From positions 124,001-188,000 of the forward strand of contig JAYEGL010000013.1 in NCBI GenBank assembly GCA_034659015.1: a stretch of DNA of 64,000 nucleotides, given 5' to 3'. Origin of the DNA: Maricaulis sp034659015. GTDB lineage: Bacteria; Pseudomonadota; Alphaproteobacteria; Caulobacterales; Maricaulaceae. Of the stretch, positions 41,300 to 50,417 are shown one piece after another (the stretch's first letter is position 1; each line of letters starts with the position of its first letter). The position numbers and the translations under genes were made by a program. Under the pieces are notes generated by a model that ran no database searches, was not told the DNA's origin, and was given only the letters and a program-made list of their open reading frames with translations.

Positions 41300-42401
41300 G
41301 ATGATCCTCCGAATGGTTGTTGTTGGCGGTCGCGATCCTGAAGCAGCCGATGGTGACCAGCGGCACGACCACGATGGCGATAAAGGCATACGAAAGAACG
41401 CCGTACCCGCTGGCGATCAGGTCGATGATGCCGATGGCCTCCGCGAGAAAGATGGCTGTGGCCAGAAAACCGACGGCCACGGCGAAACGGGCCCATTGGG
41501 GAAGTCTGCGCCCGGCGGCCTCCATCGCCGTGTCGATCCGTTCGTTGATGGCATGGATGATGCCGACGCCGGTCTCGACGAAGGTTCCGAACAGGACGAT
41601 CTGGAAGAGGACGCTCAGCCAGACCGTGTTCAGGATCTGCAGGAGATAGACGACCGGGACCGCTTGCTCCGCGATCTCGGGATAGCGGGCAAGCATGGCG
41701 AGGAAGACCAGTATCCCCGGAACAATGCTGACGAAGCCGGCGATCGCGCCGGACAGGATCGCTTCACGCCGCGTCTCGAGTTGCGGCAGCACGAAAAGAA
41801 CCGCCGCAAACGCGATCAGATTGTACGCTGCGTACCGGATGCCATCGAGCAGCCAGCCGCCCTCGACACGCCCCGCCCCCAGGGAGGCCGCAATCGCCTC
41901 GCCATAGGACAGCGACATGTAGATGAAAAAGACGCCGTAGAGCGCGTAGAGCAGAAGCGACCACCACGCCATGATCCGCGCAATGGCAGGACTGCCGCAA
42001 AAGGCCAGGGCCCCGATCGCCAGAAGCAGCCCGATGGCGCCGACCGCGGTCGGAACGCCGAAGGCGTCGGAGACCATGTGCCCCGCGGCCGAACCGAGGA
42101 CTGAAAGCACGAGCAGTGCGATCAGAACGTAGAGGATCTCGAACAGCCGCCAGAACGGTCCGAGCAGTGCCACGAAGAAGGTGCGGTAGTCATAGCCCCT
42201 GTTGATACGCGCGAATTCGAAGCCGATGCCCAGAAGGATCGACCAGACCACCGCCGTTGCGACAAAACCGAGGAGACCGCCGATCGCACCGTGCGACAGG
42301 AAGAATTCGGCGATCTCCCGGCCGGTGCCATACCCGCCGCCGATTATGACGGACTGGAAGACCAGGCCCGGAAGAAGATATTTTCTGAATGCGGTGATCA
42401 T
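41277..42401 (-). CDS. YkvI-like membrane transporter (APC/LeuT-type fold)
   Basis: A 374-residue protein with about ten helices. It carries an N-terminal glycine-rich motif (VIIGGGYGTGREIAEFF) of the YkvI family, distantly like LeuT-fold amino-acid/cation symporters in which such unwound Gly segments bind substrate. The ATG at 42401 starts MITAFRKYLLPG. It is the first gene of the dgc operon, so D-glutamate or a D-Glu-containing dipeptide is the likely cargo; this is inference. Confidence 0.8.
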   Translation of the reverse strand: MITAFRKYLLPGLVFQSVIIGGGYGTGREIAEFFLSHGAIGGLLGFVATAVVWSILLGIGFEFARINRGYDYRTFFVALLGPFWRLFEILYVLIALLVLSVLGSAAGHMVSDAFGVPTAVGAIGLLLAIGALAFCGSPAIARIMAWWSLLLYALYGVFFIYMSLSYGEAIAASLGAGRVEGGWLLDGIRYAAYNLIAFAAVLFVLPQLETRREAILSGAIAGFVSIVPGILVFLAMLARYPEIAEQAVPVVYLLQILNTVWLSVLFQIVLFGTFVETGVGIIHAINERIDTAMEAAGRRLPQWARFAVAVGFLATAIFLAEAIGIIDLIASGYGVLSYAFIAIVVVPLVTIGCFRIATANNNHSEDHRVSRQQK

Positions 42402-42462
42402 CGCGTGTGTCGGGTCCGCCTGTGGATCAGATCTGCAGCCATCAGGCCGCGCGGGGTTGTAT

Positions 42463-42518
42463 CGCTGCCCGTTTCAGGCAGCGGCTTGTCCGGCGAAGAC
42501 ACTGCGCTCCGCCGGACA
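42463..42518 (-). terminator. two hairpins after the receptor gene
   Basis: Hairpin 1: CGCTGCC/GGCAGCG (42463-42483). Hairpin 2: TGTCCGGCG/CGCCGGACA (42487-42518). Both lie in the 134-bp gap between the receptor stop and the transporter start, without T-runs. They could reduce read-through so that receptor and transporter operon are made at different levels. Confidence 0.45.
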
Positions 42519-42535
42519 TCGCCATGCAGCGCGGC

Positions 42536-44875
42536 CTAGTAGCGGAGGCTGGCCCGCACGCCGATCGTTCGCGGCCGGTTCACACTCGTCGCGATGATCG
42601 GCGCATCCAGCTCGCCATCGGCGTCGATGAATTGCTGGAGCGGGTTGGAACCGACGCTCACCGCCTCGATATCGTTGAGCAGGTTCGTCCCGAACAGTCC
42701 GATCGACCAGACATCGTTGGAAAGCTCCACGCTCAGATTGAGGTTCTCCAGCGGCTCGAGCTGAGCCGAAGGGAAGTTCTGGACGTCGGAATAGCGCTCG
42801 CCGATATACTGGAACGACCCGTTCGAGAGGAGCGTCCAGCCATTGGAGCCGATCGGCCGCGAGTAGGAATAGCCGGCCGACATTGTGAACTCCGGAATGT
42901 TGGCCGGGCTGTTACCGGCCCGGAGGTCGAACGGACCGACGGATCCGCCCGGCGCCGCCGTGATGACGGTGCCCTTGTCGAACTCCGCGTCGATGAAGGA
43001 GAGATTGAGAAAGGTCGACAGATTGCCGGTGACCTGGAATGACGACTCGAGCTCCAGACCCGTAATGGATTGCTCCGGCCCGTTGACCGTATTGTTGGCC
43101 GGCGTATTCACCCAGATCTGGGTGTCGTCATAGGTCGTGCGGAAAACGCCGACATTGGTGACGAGATCGCCGCCCATCCACGTCGCTTTCACACCGCCAT
43201 CGACGGACAGAACCGAATCCTCGTCAAAGGTCAGGTTATCGAGGAACACGTCCTGATTGCCGCCCGACGCACCCAGCGCGGCAATCGCATTGCCGATGCC
43301 GCCATTGCGGGCGCCGCGCGCCACATTGGCATAGAGGAGGACCGAGTCGCTGAGCTCGTACTCGACGCCGGCGCGGGGCAGGATTTCTTCCAGTTCGAAA
43401 TTGAACTCCGTGCCAACACCCGCGCCCTGAAGGACGGCGAGCGTGCTGACGAAGCCGATCGGATTGCTTTCTGTCCAGGGAATAAGGTTTCCGGAGCCGT
43501 CAAACTGCGGAACCAGGTTCACCACATTGTCCTGCAGGAGAGTAGCCGTCACCGTGTCGTTCACATAACGGGCGCCGCCGATCAGCCTGAGCCTGTCGGT
43601 GACCTCGTAGGTGAACTCCGCAAAGGCCGAATACTGCTCGCTTTCGGTTTCCGACAACCGTGTCGCGAGATTCTCGCTGGCCGGGGTCGTCACCGATACG
43701 CAGTCGGCGCAGGTCAGGAACTGGCCGCTGACTTCCGACCGGTTCCGGAAGTACGCGCCGGCCGTGAAGTTGAGCGGCCCGTCCAGGAAGGACACGAACC
43801 GGAACTCCTGCGACCACTGCTCGAATTCTCCCGAACCGGTCGAGAAGGTCGTCGTGTCCACGGTCGGGAAGAAGGGTGCCAGCCCGAAGGAATTACCCGC
43901 GCTGAAAAGGGCCGAGCTCGTGTTGCGCTCGTAATACCCTGTGATCGAGGTGAGCTGGAGCCAGTCGAAATCGTAGGACACGCGTCCCGAATAGAGATCG
44001 AAATCGTCCGTATAGCTCCCTGAAAGGGGCGAAGCCGCGAATGTCAGGTCTTCCGGATCGGAACCGGGGTCGACCTGAGTGGACTCGCCCATCTCGTCGC
44101 GCGACAGGAAGGCCGACAGACGGAATTCCAGATTGACGGTCGGACGCGCCAGAAGGACCACGCGGCCGCCGACGGATTCGAAATCATTGACGTCTTCACC
44201 GTCGCTCGGATTGTCGATAAAGCCGTCATCCTCCCGCTGGAACCCGGAAACCCGGAGGCCCAGCTGGCCGGGAACCATGACGAAGGAGGTCGCATTGTCG
44301 ACGGTATAGGCAAGGCCGCCATCCTCGATCGACTCGGCGCGGACATTGGCCTGGCCCGTGATCGCCGGACCGTCGAGATCAGGGTCATTGGTGAAGTAGC
44401 GGATCACGCCACCGACAGCCCCCTCGCCGAACAGGGTGGGCTGCGGCCCCCGGATCACCTCGACGCGGTTGAGGTCGGCAGAGCTGAAATCGCGGATATT
44501 CCCGGATCCGGTGACCGACACATCGTCGAGGAAGACGCTGAAGACCGTGCTGGACTCGTACCCGCTGCCGGCGCTGCGCACGCCGCGGATGGCGATGTCG
44601 TTGGAATTCGGCCGCGTCTTGACATTCTGCATGCCGGGCACGTTGCGGGAGAGATCCTCGATATCCTGAATGCCCCGCAGGAGCATCTCCTCGCCGGTGA
44701 TCCCGGCAATACTGGCGCCGATGTCCTGAACGGATTCCTCGCGGAAACGCGACGTGACGGTGATGACGTCAGTCACGGCTTCCTCTTCTTCACTGGCCTG
44801 GCCGCCCTCTTGTGCGGCCAGCGGCGCAGTCAGTGCCACGCTCGCAAGCAGAGCAATCTTGAAATGGCTAGACAT
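42536..44875 (-). CDS. TonB-dependent receptor of the D-amino-acid locus
   Basis: A 779-residue outer-membrane receptor: signal peptide (ending TAPLAAQ), acidic linker, TonB box (DVITVTSRFRE), plug with IRGVRSAGSG and VEVIRGPQPTLFGEGAVGGVIRY, and a barrel ending RTIGVRASLRY. A CADC pair in a long extracellular loop could form a disulphide. It sits upstream of the dgc operon and downstream of the GntR gene. It probably imports peptides or murein fragments too large for porins. The 44897-44943 repeats lie just before it. Confidence 0.92.
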   Translation of the reverse strand: MSSHFKIALLASVALTAPLAAQEGGQASEEEEAVTDVITVTSRFREESVQDIGASIAGITGEEMLLRGIQDIEDLSRNVPGMQNVKTRPNSNDIAIRGVRSAGSGYESSTVFSVFLDDVSVTGSGNIRDFSSADLNRVEVIRGPQPTLFGEGAVGGVIRYFTNDPDLDGPAITGQANVRAESIEDGGLAYTVDNATSFVMVPGQLGLRVSGFQREDDGFIDNPSDGEDVNDFESVGGRVVLLARPTVNLEFRLSAFLSRDEMGESTQVDPGSDPEDLTFAASPLSGSYTDDFDLYSGRVSYDFDWLQLTSITGYYERNTSSALFSAGNSFGLAPFFPTVDTTTFSTGSGEFEQWSQEFRFVSFLDGPLNFTAGAYFRNRSEVSGQFLTCADCVSVTTPASENLATRLSETESEQYSAFAEFTYEVTDRLRLIGGARYVNDTVTATLLQDNVVNLVPQFDGSGNLIPWTESNPIGFVSTLAVLQGAGVGTEFNFELEEILPRAGVEYELSDSVLLYANVARGARNGGIGNAIAALGASGGNQDVFLDNLTFDEDSVLSVDGGVKATWMGGDLVTNVGVFRTTYDDTQIWVNTPANNTVNGPEQSITGLELESSFQVTGNLSTFLNLSFIDAEFDKGTVITAAPGGSVGPFDLRAGNSPANIPEFTMSAGYSYSRPIGSNGWTLLSNGSFQYIGERYSDVQNFPSAQLEPLENLNLSVELSNDVWSIGLFGTNLLNDIEAVSVGSNPLQQFIDADGELDAPIIATSVNRPRTIGVRASLRY

Positions 44876-44896
44876 AGCTACCTCCCTGTCCCCATG

Positions 44897-44943
44897 GCTG
44901 CGAAACGAATTATTATCGCAGCCTTATTGGACCCTATCGCAGC
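44897..44943 (-). promoter_or_regulatory. TCGCAGC repeats and GCCTTATT half-site before the receptor gene
   Basis: GCTGCGA (44897) and TCGCAGC (44916) form an inverted repeat, with a third copy, TCGCAGC, at 44937. GCCTTATT at 44921-44928 equals one arm of the inverted repeat at 45878. The region is AT-rich and 22-68 bp before the receptor ATG. Confidence 0.5.
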
Positions 44944-45087
44944 TAATTAGTGTTGGGAAGCCGTCTATTTGCGCCGCATACTGCAAGCCCGCCGCTGTTG
45001 CCGCCAGGGCACACAACGCTTTTAACTCCTTGATTATATGATATTAAACCAGCGCCGCTTCCGATCCGAGCCGGCGGCGCCACCCGC

Positions 45088-45801
45088 TCAGTCAGGGATT
45101 TTCAGGTCCTGCATGTACATCTGATCATGCATGAAAATCGCGTCCAGCAGGCGCTCTTCCGAGCTGGACAGGATCTTGTGCACCTGCTCGCGAATGTCGT
45201 CGGAGGCATCGCGCCGGATCGCTTCGACCAGCGCGCGCTGGTGCTCCCAGGTATAGGGCAGCGTCCGGTTCATCTTCACATACAGCCAGTAGATACGCAT
45301 CGTCGTATCCTCCAGCTGCCGGATCCAGTGAATGAGCAGCGGGTATTTGACCTGCTGGGCCATGAACATGTTGAAATTCTTGTTGGCCTTCAGAAGTGTC
45401 AGCGCGTGCGCGTCATCCTGGATGGGCACCTTGTGAAAGGTGTCTTCATTCATCTTGATGATCTGGTCGTAATTCACCTGTGACGCCGCCATCGCGAAGA
45501 TCTCCGGCTGCAGCATCTTCCGCATCGCGAAATTCTGCTTCACATCGAGCAGCGTCAGGGGCGCCACTCGGGTGATACGCGGAGAGACCGACACCAGGAA
45601 TTGCTGGGCCGTCAGCTGCTCCATGATATTGCGCGCCGTGGTCCGGCTGATCTCGAACATTTCCGTCAGAATGTTTTCCGAGACCTTCTGGCTGGGCGCC
45701 AGCTTCTGCGTCACGATTGCGTCCATGATGACGTCGTAGGCGGTCGCCGGATCGACGCCGGATTGCCGTTTGGCCTTCTGATTATCTGCGTTGCTGCTCA
45801 T
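45088..45801 (-). CDS. GntR-family (FadR-like) transcriptional regulator
   Basis: A 237-residue regulator: N-terminal winged helix (AYDVIMDAIVTQKLAPSQKV, ILTEMFEISRTTARNIMEQL) and an all-helical FCD-type ligand-binding domain with MAASQVNY, FNMFMAQ, and HQRALVEAIRRDASDDIREQVHK. FadR-like regulators often sense small acids or amino acids. I chose the ATG at 45801 (MSSNADNQKA); the frame extending to a TTG at 45888 would overlap the inverted repeat. It is divergent from the dipeptidase operon and upstream of the receptor, the right place to control both arms of the locus. Confidence 0.85.
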   Translation of the reverse strand: MSSNADNQKAKRQSGVDPATAYDVIMDAIVTQKLAPSQKVSENILTEMFEISRTTARNIMEQLTAQQFLVSVSPRITRVAPLTLLDVKQNFAMRKMLQPEIFAMAASQVNYDQIIKMNEDTFHKVPIQDDAHALTLLKANKNFNMFMAQQVKYPLLIHWIRQLEDTTMRIYWLYVKMNRTLPYTWEHQRALVEAIRRDASDDIREQVHKILSSSEERLLDAIFMHDQMYMQDLKIPD

Positions 45802-45877
45802 ACTGCTCGTGGTCTCGTTCCTGGCGCGCCGTCGGCCGTGTTCACGCTTGTTGCCTGCCCGCTCGGGCTTTATGGAC

Positions 45878-45897
45878 GCCTTATTCAAAAATAAGGC
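45878..45897. promoter_or_regulatory. perfect GCCTTATT inverted repeat in the divergent promoter
   Basis: GCCTTATT-CAAA-AATAAGGC, with 8-bp perfect arms, lies between the GntR gene and the dipeptidase operon. It is the best candidate GntR operator. Its half-site recurs before the receptor gene at 44921. Confidence 0.7.
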
Positions 45898-45959
45898 TGT
45901 ATTGTCAAAAGTCTTTCAGTTAGCGTACTGGCGAATTCACCGGCGAGGAACCCGTTTGC

Positions 45960-47153
45960 ATGACGCAGGATAACCAAAGCAGAGCCAAGACCGCGCCCGG
46001 CGCCACCCGCCGCCGCCTCCTCAAGGCCGGTCTCGCGACAGCCGTCGCTGCGCCATTTGTCAATTCGGGCCAGTTCGCGGTGTTCGCACAGTCCGGAACG
46101 ACCTATTCGGCGCGCACCCTGGCGCTGGTCGAGCGCAGCCTTGTCATCGACATGCTGTCATTGCTCGCAGACCTCGGCGACATGCTCGAAGCCGGCTACA
46201 GCGAACAGCCCTCGCTGGAAGATGGCTACGCCATCACCGATGCCCACCTGGAAAAGCTCCGCTCATCGGGCATCAACGTGTTTCACCCGGCGGTCGGCCT
46301 CGGCGGCCGGGACAGCGCCCTGACTTTCATGGCGAGAATGAACGCCTATGCCGCGGAGCGCCCGGACGTCTTCCGCCGCATCGACGCGGTCTCCGACTTC
46401 GACCGCATCATGGCGGAGGACCGGATCGGCTATATCGTCGGCATCCAGAATGCGCACCATTTCAACTCGCCCAACGACGTCAACGAGTTCTACAATCTGG
46501 GCCAGCGCGTCAGTCAGCTGACCTACAATTCCCAGAACCGCATCGGCGCCGGCGCGACCGAGCGCGTCGATGGCGGGGTGAGCCACTTCGGCGTTGCCAT
46601 CATCGAGCGCATGAACGAGGTCGGCATGGCGGTCGACGTCTCGCATTGCGGCGACCGGACCACGCTGGATGCCTTCGAGATCTCGAGCGCGCCTGCACTG
46701 ATCACCCACTCCAATGTACGCGCGCTGGTCGGCGGCCATCCGAGAGCCAAGTCCGACGAAGCCATTCGCGCCATGGCCCGGGCCGGCGGCGTGATGGGCA
46801 TTACCGGCGTGCGCAACTTCGTCCGCGACCGGGAACCGACCACGATCGAGCACCTGCTCGATCATTTCGACTATGTCGCCAATCTGGTCGGTGTCGAACA
46901 TGTCGGCATCGGAAGCGATATGGACGCAGACGGATATGACGACGTGCCGAGCGCCGCCTATGAGCGCCTGCGCCGCGGCTATGACGATTCCTATGCGTTC
47001 CGCGGACGGATCGACACTGACGGCTTCGACCATCCCAGGAAGATATTCGACCTGACGGAAGGGCTGATCCGGCGCGGGTATTCCGACGCCAATATCGAAC
47101 TCATTCTCGGCGGCAATTTCAAACGCGCGCTCGGCGAGATCTGGAAGTCCTAG
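45960..47153 (+). CDS. Tat-exported M19 (membrane dipeptidase-like) protein, divergent metal site
   Basis: A 397-residue peptidase-M19 fold protein. A twin-arginine signal (TRRRLLKAGLATAVAAPF) points to folded export to the periplasm. Conserved parts: LTYNSQNRIGAG, DVSHCGD with His229, THSN with His250, and VGIGSDMDADG. The usual DxHxD motif is replaced by Asp64-Met-Leu-Ser-Leu, and the bridging Glu by Gln163 (GIQNAHHF). So at least one metal is probably not bound as in renal dipeptidase. M19 enzymes favour D-residues at the C-terminal side. First gene of the plus-strand operon. Confidence 0.82.
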   Translation: MTQDNQSRAKTAPGATRRRLLKAGLATAVAAPFVNSGQFAVFAQSGTTYSARTLALVERSLVIDMLSLLADLGDMLEAGYSEQPSLEDGYAITDAHLEKLRSSGINVFHPAVGLGGRDSALTFMARMNAYAAERPDVFRRIDAVSDFDRIMAEDRIGYIVGIQNAHHFNSPNDVNEFYNLGQRVSQLTYNSQNRIGAGATERVDGGVSHFGVAIIERMNEVGMAVDVSHCGDRTTLDAFEISSAPALITHSNVRALVGGHPRAKSDEAIRAMARAGGVMGITGVRNFVRDREPTTIEHLLDHFDYVANLVGVEHVGIGSDMDADGYDDVPSAAYERLRRGYDDSYAFRGRIDTDGFDHPRKIFDLTEGLIRRGYSDANIELILGGNFKRALGEIWKS

Positions 47154-47190
47154 ACAGCAAGGGGCGCGAACAGCGCCGGGGAGGAAGACG

Positions 47191-48753
47191 ATGAAACAGA
47201 CACTGATGGCAACCGCCGCAGCCGTCATTGCGCTCGGTGCGGCGAGCGCCTCGGCACAGGACATTTCGCCGGAACATGTCGACGAGGTCTCGCGCGCGGC
47301 GATCGAGGCTTTCGACATTCCCGGAATGGCCATCACGGTCGTCACGGGCGACGAGACCGTCTTCACGAATGCCTATGGCGTGCGCGACGTGCGCGACCCC
47401 GACACGCCGGTCGATGCGGACACGCTGCTGCCCTTCGCCTCGATCGGCAAGGCCTTCACGACCACGCTCATCGCGATGCTGGTGGACGAGGGCAAGCTGG
47501 ACTGGGACACGCCGGTCCGCGAATTCATCCCCGAATTCGAAATGTCCGATCCCTACATCACGGCGGAATTCAGCGTTCGCGACATGGTTACCCACCGGTC
47601 GGGCCTGCCGCTCGGGGCCGGCGACCTTCTGGTCTTCCCGGACGCGGAACCCGAAGTGTCCGACATCCTCGCGGCCCTGCGCAACATTCCGCCAGAGACC
47701 AGCTTCCGCTCGGAATATGCCTACGACAACCTGATGTACGTCATTGCCGGCGAAGTCGTGTCGCGCATCGAAGACAAGCCCTGGGCCGACGTCATGGAGG
47801 AACGGATCTTCACGCCGTTGTCGATGGAGTCCTGCGAGGCCCTTCCCTCGGCCGCAGCCGCCGCCGACAACACCGTGACCCAGCATTCCAGGGCGCCGGG
47901 CCAGGCCGAGGCCGCACCCATCGATCCCCGTTACATCCTCGGCGACAACACCGCTCCGGCCGGCGGAATCAGCTGCTCGATCTCGGATCTGTCGACCTGG
48001 GCGCAGTTCTGGCTCAACGAGGGAGTCGCGCCGGACGGCGACCGGCTGATCTCGGAGGCCCAGTACGAGGAGCTGTGGACCGGCGTCACACCGCAGAATG
48101 TCAGTCCGCTGCTGGAACAGCTCGCGGGCACGCATTTCTCGCTCTACGGCCTGGGCTGGACCCTGCGCGACTTCAACGGCCAGCTGCTCGTCGGTCACAG
48201 CGGCGGGCTGCTCGGCGCGTCCTCCTATTTCGGCATCCTGCCCGAGGAGGACCTCGCGGTCTTCGTCACCAGCAATGTCTCCACCTACGGCTCCACCGCA
48301 CTCGCCCTGCAGCTGCTCGGCGACGCGTCGGCGCCCGAGGCGGACAGCGACTGGATCGGAACCCTGCACGGCGTCTATCAGCGCATGCAGGAGACCGCCG
48401 TCAACGATTCCGGGAGCGGCGAGCAGCAGGACGTCCCGATCGAGCCGGTCCGCGATCTGGCGGCCTATGCCGGCACCTATGTCGATCCCTGGTACGGTCC
48501 GGTCTCGATCGAGAACCGTGACGGCCGCCTCTTCATCGACATGAGCCGGTCGGAGGTTCTCGACGCATTCCTGGTGCCGGTGGCGCCGGACCGGTTCGTC
48601 GCGCGCTGGCCGGATCGCAGCCTGAATGCCGACGCCTATGTCGATTTCGTCGCGGACGACGGCCGCGTCACCGGAATGACGATGGTGCCGGTCTCGGAAA
48701 CGACCGATTTCTCGTTCGACTTCGAAGACCTCCAATTCACCAAACAGCCCTAG
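47191..48753 (+). CDS. beta-lactamase-fold serine hydrolase
   Basis: A 520-residue secreted hydrolase with signal peptide (ending ASAQ), SxxK at Ser84-Lys87 (FASIGKAFTT), a YDN motif (AYDNLMYVIAG) and HSGG near the C-terminal end of the catalytic domain. A C-terminal DUF3471-like domain (YAGTYVDPWYGPVSIEN) follows. The family includes D-aminopeptidases, D-Ala-D-Ala carboxypeptidases and esterases. It follows the dipeptidase by 37 bp. Confidence 0.87.
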   Translation: MKQTLMATAAAVIALGAASASAQDISPEHVDEVSRAAIEAFDIPGMAITVVTGDETVFTNAYGVRDVRDPDTPVDADTLLPFASIGKAFTTTLIAMLVDEGKLDWDTPVREFIPEFEMSDPYITAEFSVRDMVTHRSGLPLGAGDLLVFPDAEPEVSDILAALRNIPPETSFRSEYAYDNLMYVIAGEVVSRIEDKPWADVMEERIFTPLSMESCEALPSAAAAADNTVTQHSRAPGQAEAAPIDPRYILGDNTAPAGGISCSISDLSTWAQFWLNEGVAPDGDRLISEAQYEELWTGVTPQNVSPLLEQLAGTHFSLYGLGWTLRDFNGQLLVGHSGGLLGASSYFGILPEEDLAVFVTSNVSTYGSTALALQLLGDASAPEADSDWIGTLHGVYQRMQETAVNDSGSGEQQDVPIEPVRDLAAYAGTYVDPWYGPVSIENRDGRLFIDMSRSEVLDAFLVPVAPDRFVARWPDRSLNADAYVDFVADDGRVTGMTMVPVSETTDFSFDFEDLQFTKQP

Positions 48754-48792
48754 CCCCGCCACCGGGCGCCTGTCCCGCGAGGAGACCCGATC

Positions 48793-50352
48793 ATGCTCAA
48801 GACGCTCACGCTCAGCCTGGCCCTGGCCGGAACGGCCGCCGCGGCGGCTCAAACGGACGCGCAGGAGGACACTTACGACCTCGCCATCCTGGGCGGACGC
48901 GTCATTGACCCCGAAACCGGACTCGACGCGATCCTCAATGTCGGCATACGCGACGACGCGATCGTCGCGATCACCGAGGACGCGATCCGGGGCGAACGAA
49001 CGCTCGACGCAGCCGGCTACGTCGTTGCACCGGGCTTCATCGACCTGCACGCGCATGGCCAATCCCTCCTGGCCGGGCGCGTGCAGGCGCTCGACGGCGT
49101 GACAACCGCCCTTGAGCTTGAGTCGGGTGTGTATCCGGTCGACGCATTCTACGACGCCGCCGCGGCCGAGGGCCGGGCCATCCACTATGGCGCCTCGGTC
49201 AACTGGTCACGCGCACGCTACGCCGAGCTGACCGGTTACGAGCCGGCCTCCTACCGGGACCCGTTCGAGCCGGACCCGGATGCGCCGGACTGGCGATATA
49301 CCCCCGCCAGCCCGGCGCAAACCCGGCAGGTGCTTGCACGCGTCGAAAACGGGCTCGATGAGGGCGGGCTGGGCGTGGGGGTCCTGCTTGGCTATGTGCC
49401 GGGCTCCGGACGCGGCGAATACTATGCCCTGCACGAACTGGCCGCCGCCCGCGACGTCCCGACTTTCACGCACGCCCGCTACCTGTCGAACATCGAACCG
49501 GACAGCTCGCTCGAAGGTTTCCAGGAAATGGTCGCCGTCTCGGCCGCCACCGGCGCCGACATGCACATTTCCCACCTCAACAGCATCAGCCTGCGCGATA
49601 TCGGCGAGATCCGCCCCATGATCGAGGCGGCCCAGGCCAACGGGGTGAATATTACTGTCGAAGCCTATCCCTACGGGGCCGGGTCCACCGCGATCGGCAC
49701 CGCCCTGTTCGAAGGCGAGAACTGGCAGGCCCGGCTCGGCGATATCGAGAAGTCGGACTTCACCCTCGATGGCGTGCCCCTCACCGATGCGGAATTCGAC
49801 CGCCTCCAGGCCGAGGAACCGACCACGGACATCGTGGTGCATTTTCTCGACCCCGATCACAACGCAGAGGACAGCGCGCTCCTGGCCCAGTCGATCCTCT
49901 ATCCCGGCGGGGCCATCGCCTCGGACGGCGGGTCCTGGTCGCTCGGCGGCGAAACGATCGCCGGCGATGTCTGGCCCCTGCCGGCCGCTGCGGAATCCCA
50001 CCCGCGAAGTGCCGGAACCTTCTCCCGCTTTCTGCGGGTCTATGTGCGCGAGCGCCAGTCGATCGGCCTGAGCGATGCCCTGGCGAAGGTCAGCCTCATT
50101 CCGGCGCAGATTCTCGAGGACGCCGTGCCGCAGATGCGGCGCAAGGGTCGGCTCCAGGAAGGCGCGGACGCCGATATCGTGATCTTCGACATCGAAACGG
50201 TCAGTGACCGGGCGACCTATGAGGAGCCGGCGCAACCGTCGGCCGGGTTCGAATACGTGATTGTCGGCGGAACACCGCTGGTCTGGAACGGCGAACTCGA
50301 CACCTCCGTCCTGCCGGGCCGGGCCATTCGCCGCGCCGCACAAGACGACTGA
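48793..50352 (+). CDS. exported N-acyl-D-amino-acid deacylase-like amidohydrolase
   Basis: A 519-residue amidohydrolase with a signal peptide (MLKTLTLSLALAGTAAAAAQ). The metal motif is His86-Ala-His88 (PGFIDLHAHGQ), and FTHARY, MHISHLNS and an ASDGGSW aspartate motif complete the site. In classical D-aminoacylases a Cys follows GVTT; here the sequence is DGVTTALELESG, so Glu could take that place, as in some relatives. It would release D-amino acids from N-acyl-D-amino acids in the periplasm. Position between two serine hydrolases fits a D-peptide degradation line. Confidence 0.83.
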   Translation: MLKTLTLSLALAGTAAAAAQTDAQEDTYDLAILGGRVIDPETGLDAILNVGIRDDAIVAITEDAIRGERTLDAAGYVVAPGFIDLHAHGQSLLAGRVQALDGVTTALELESGVYPVDAFYDAAAAEGRAIHYGASVNWSRARYAELTGYEPASYRDPFEPDPDAPDWRYTPASPAQTRQVLARVENGLDEGGLGVGVLLGYVPGSGRGEYYALHELAAARDVPTFTHARYLSNIEPDSSLEGFQEMVAVSAATGADMHISHLNSISLRDIGEIRPMIEAAQANGVNITVEAYPYGAGSTAIGTALFEGENWQARLGDIEKSDFTLDGVPLTDAEFDRLQAEEPTTDIVVHFLDPDHNAEDSALLAQSILYPGGAIASDGGSWSLGGETIAGDVWPLPAAAESHPRSAGTFSRFLRVYVRERQSIGLSDALAKVSLIPAQILEDAVPQMRRKGRLQEGADADIVIFDIETVSDRATYEEPAQPSAGFEYVIVGGTPLVWNGELDTSVLPGRAIRRAAQDD

Positions 50353-50417
50353 ACCCGACACCGGCGCGGCCGGACCGCCGCGCCACCCTATCGACTGCGA
50401 ACAGGAAGACCGGTCTC

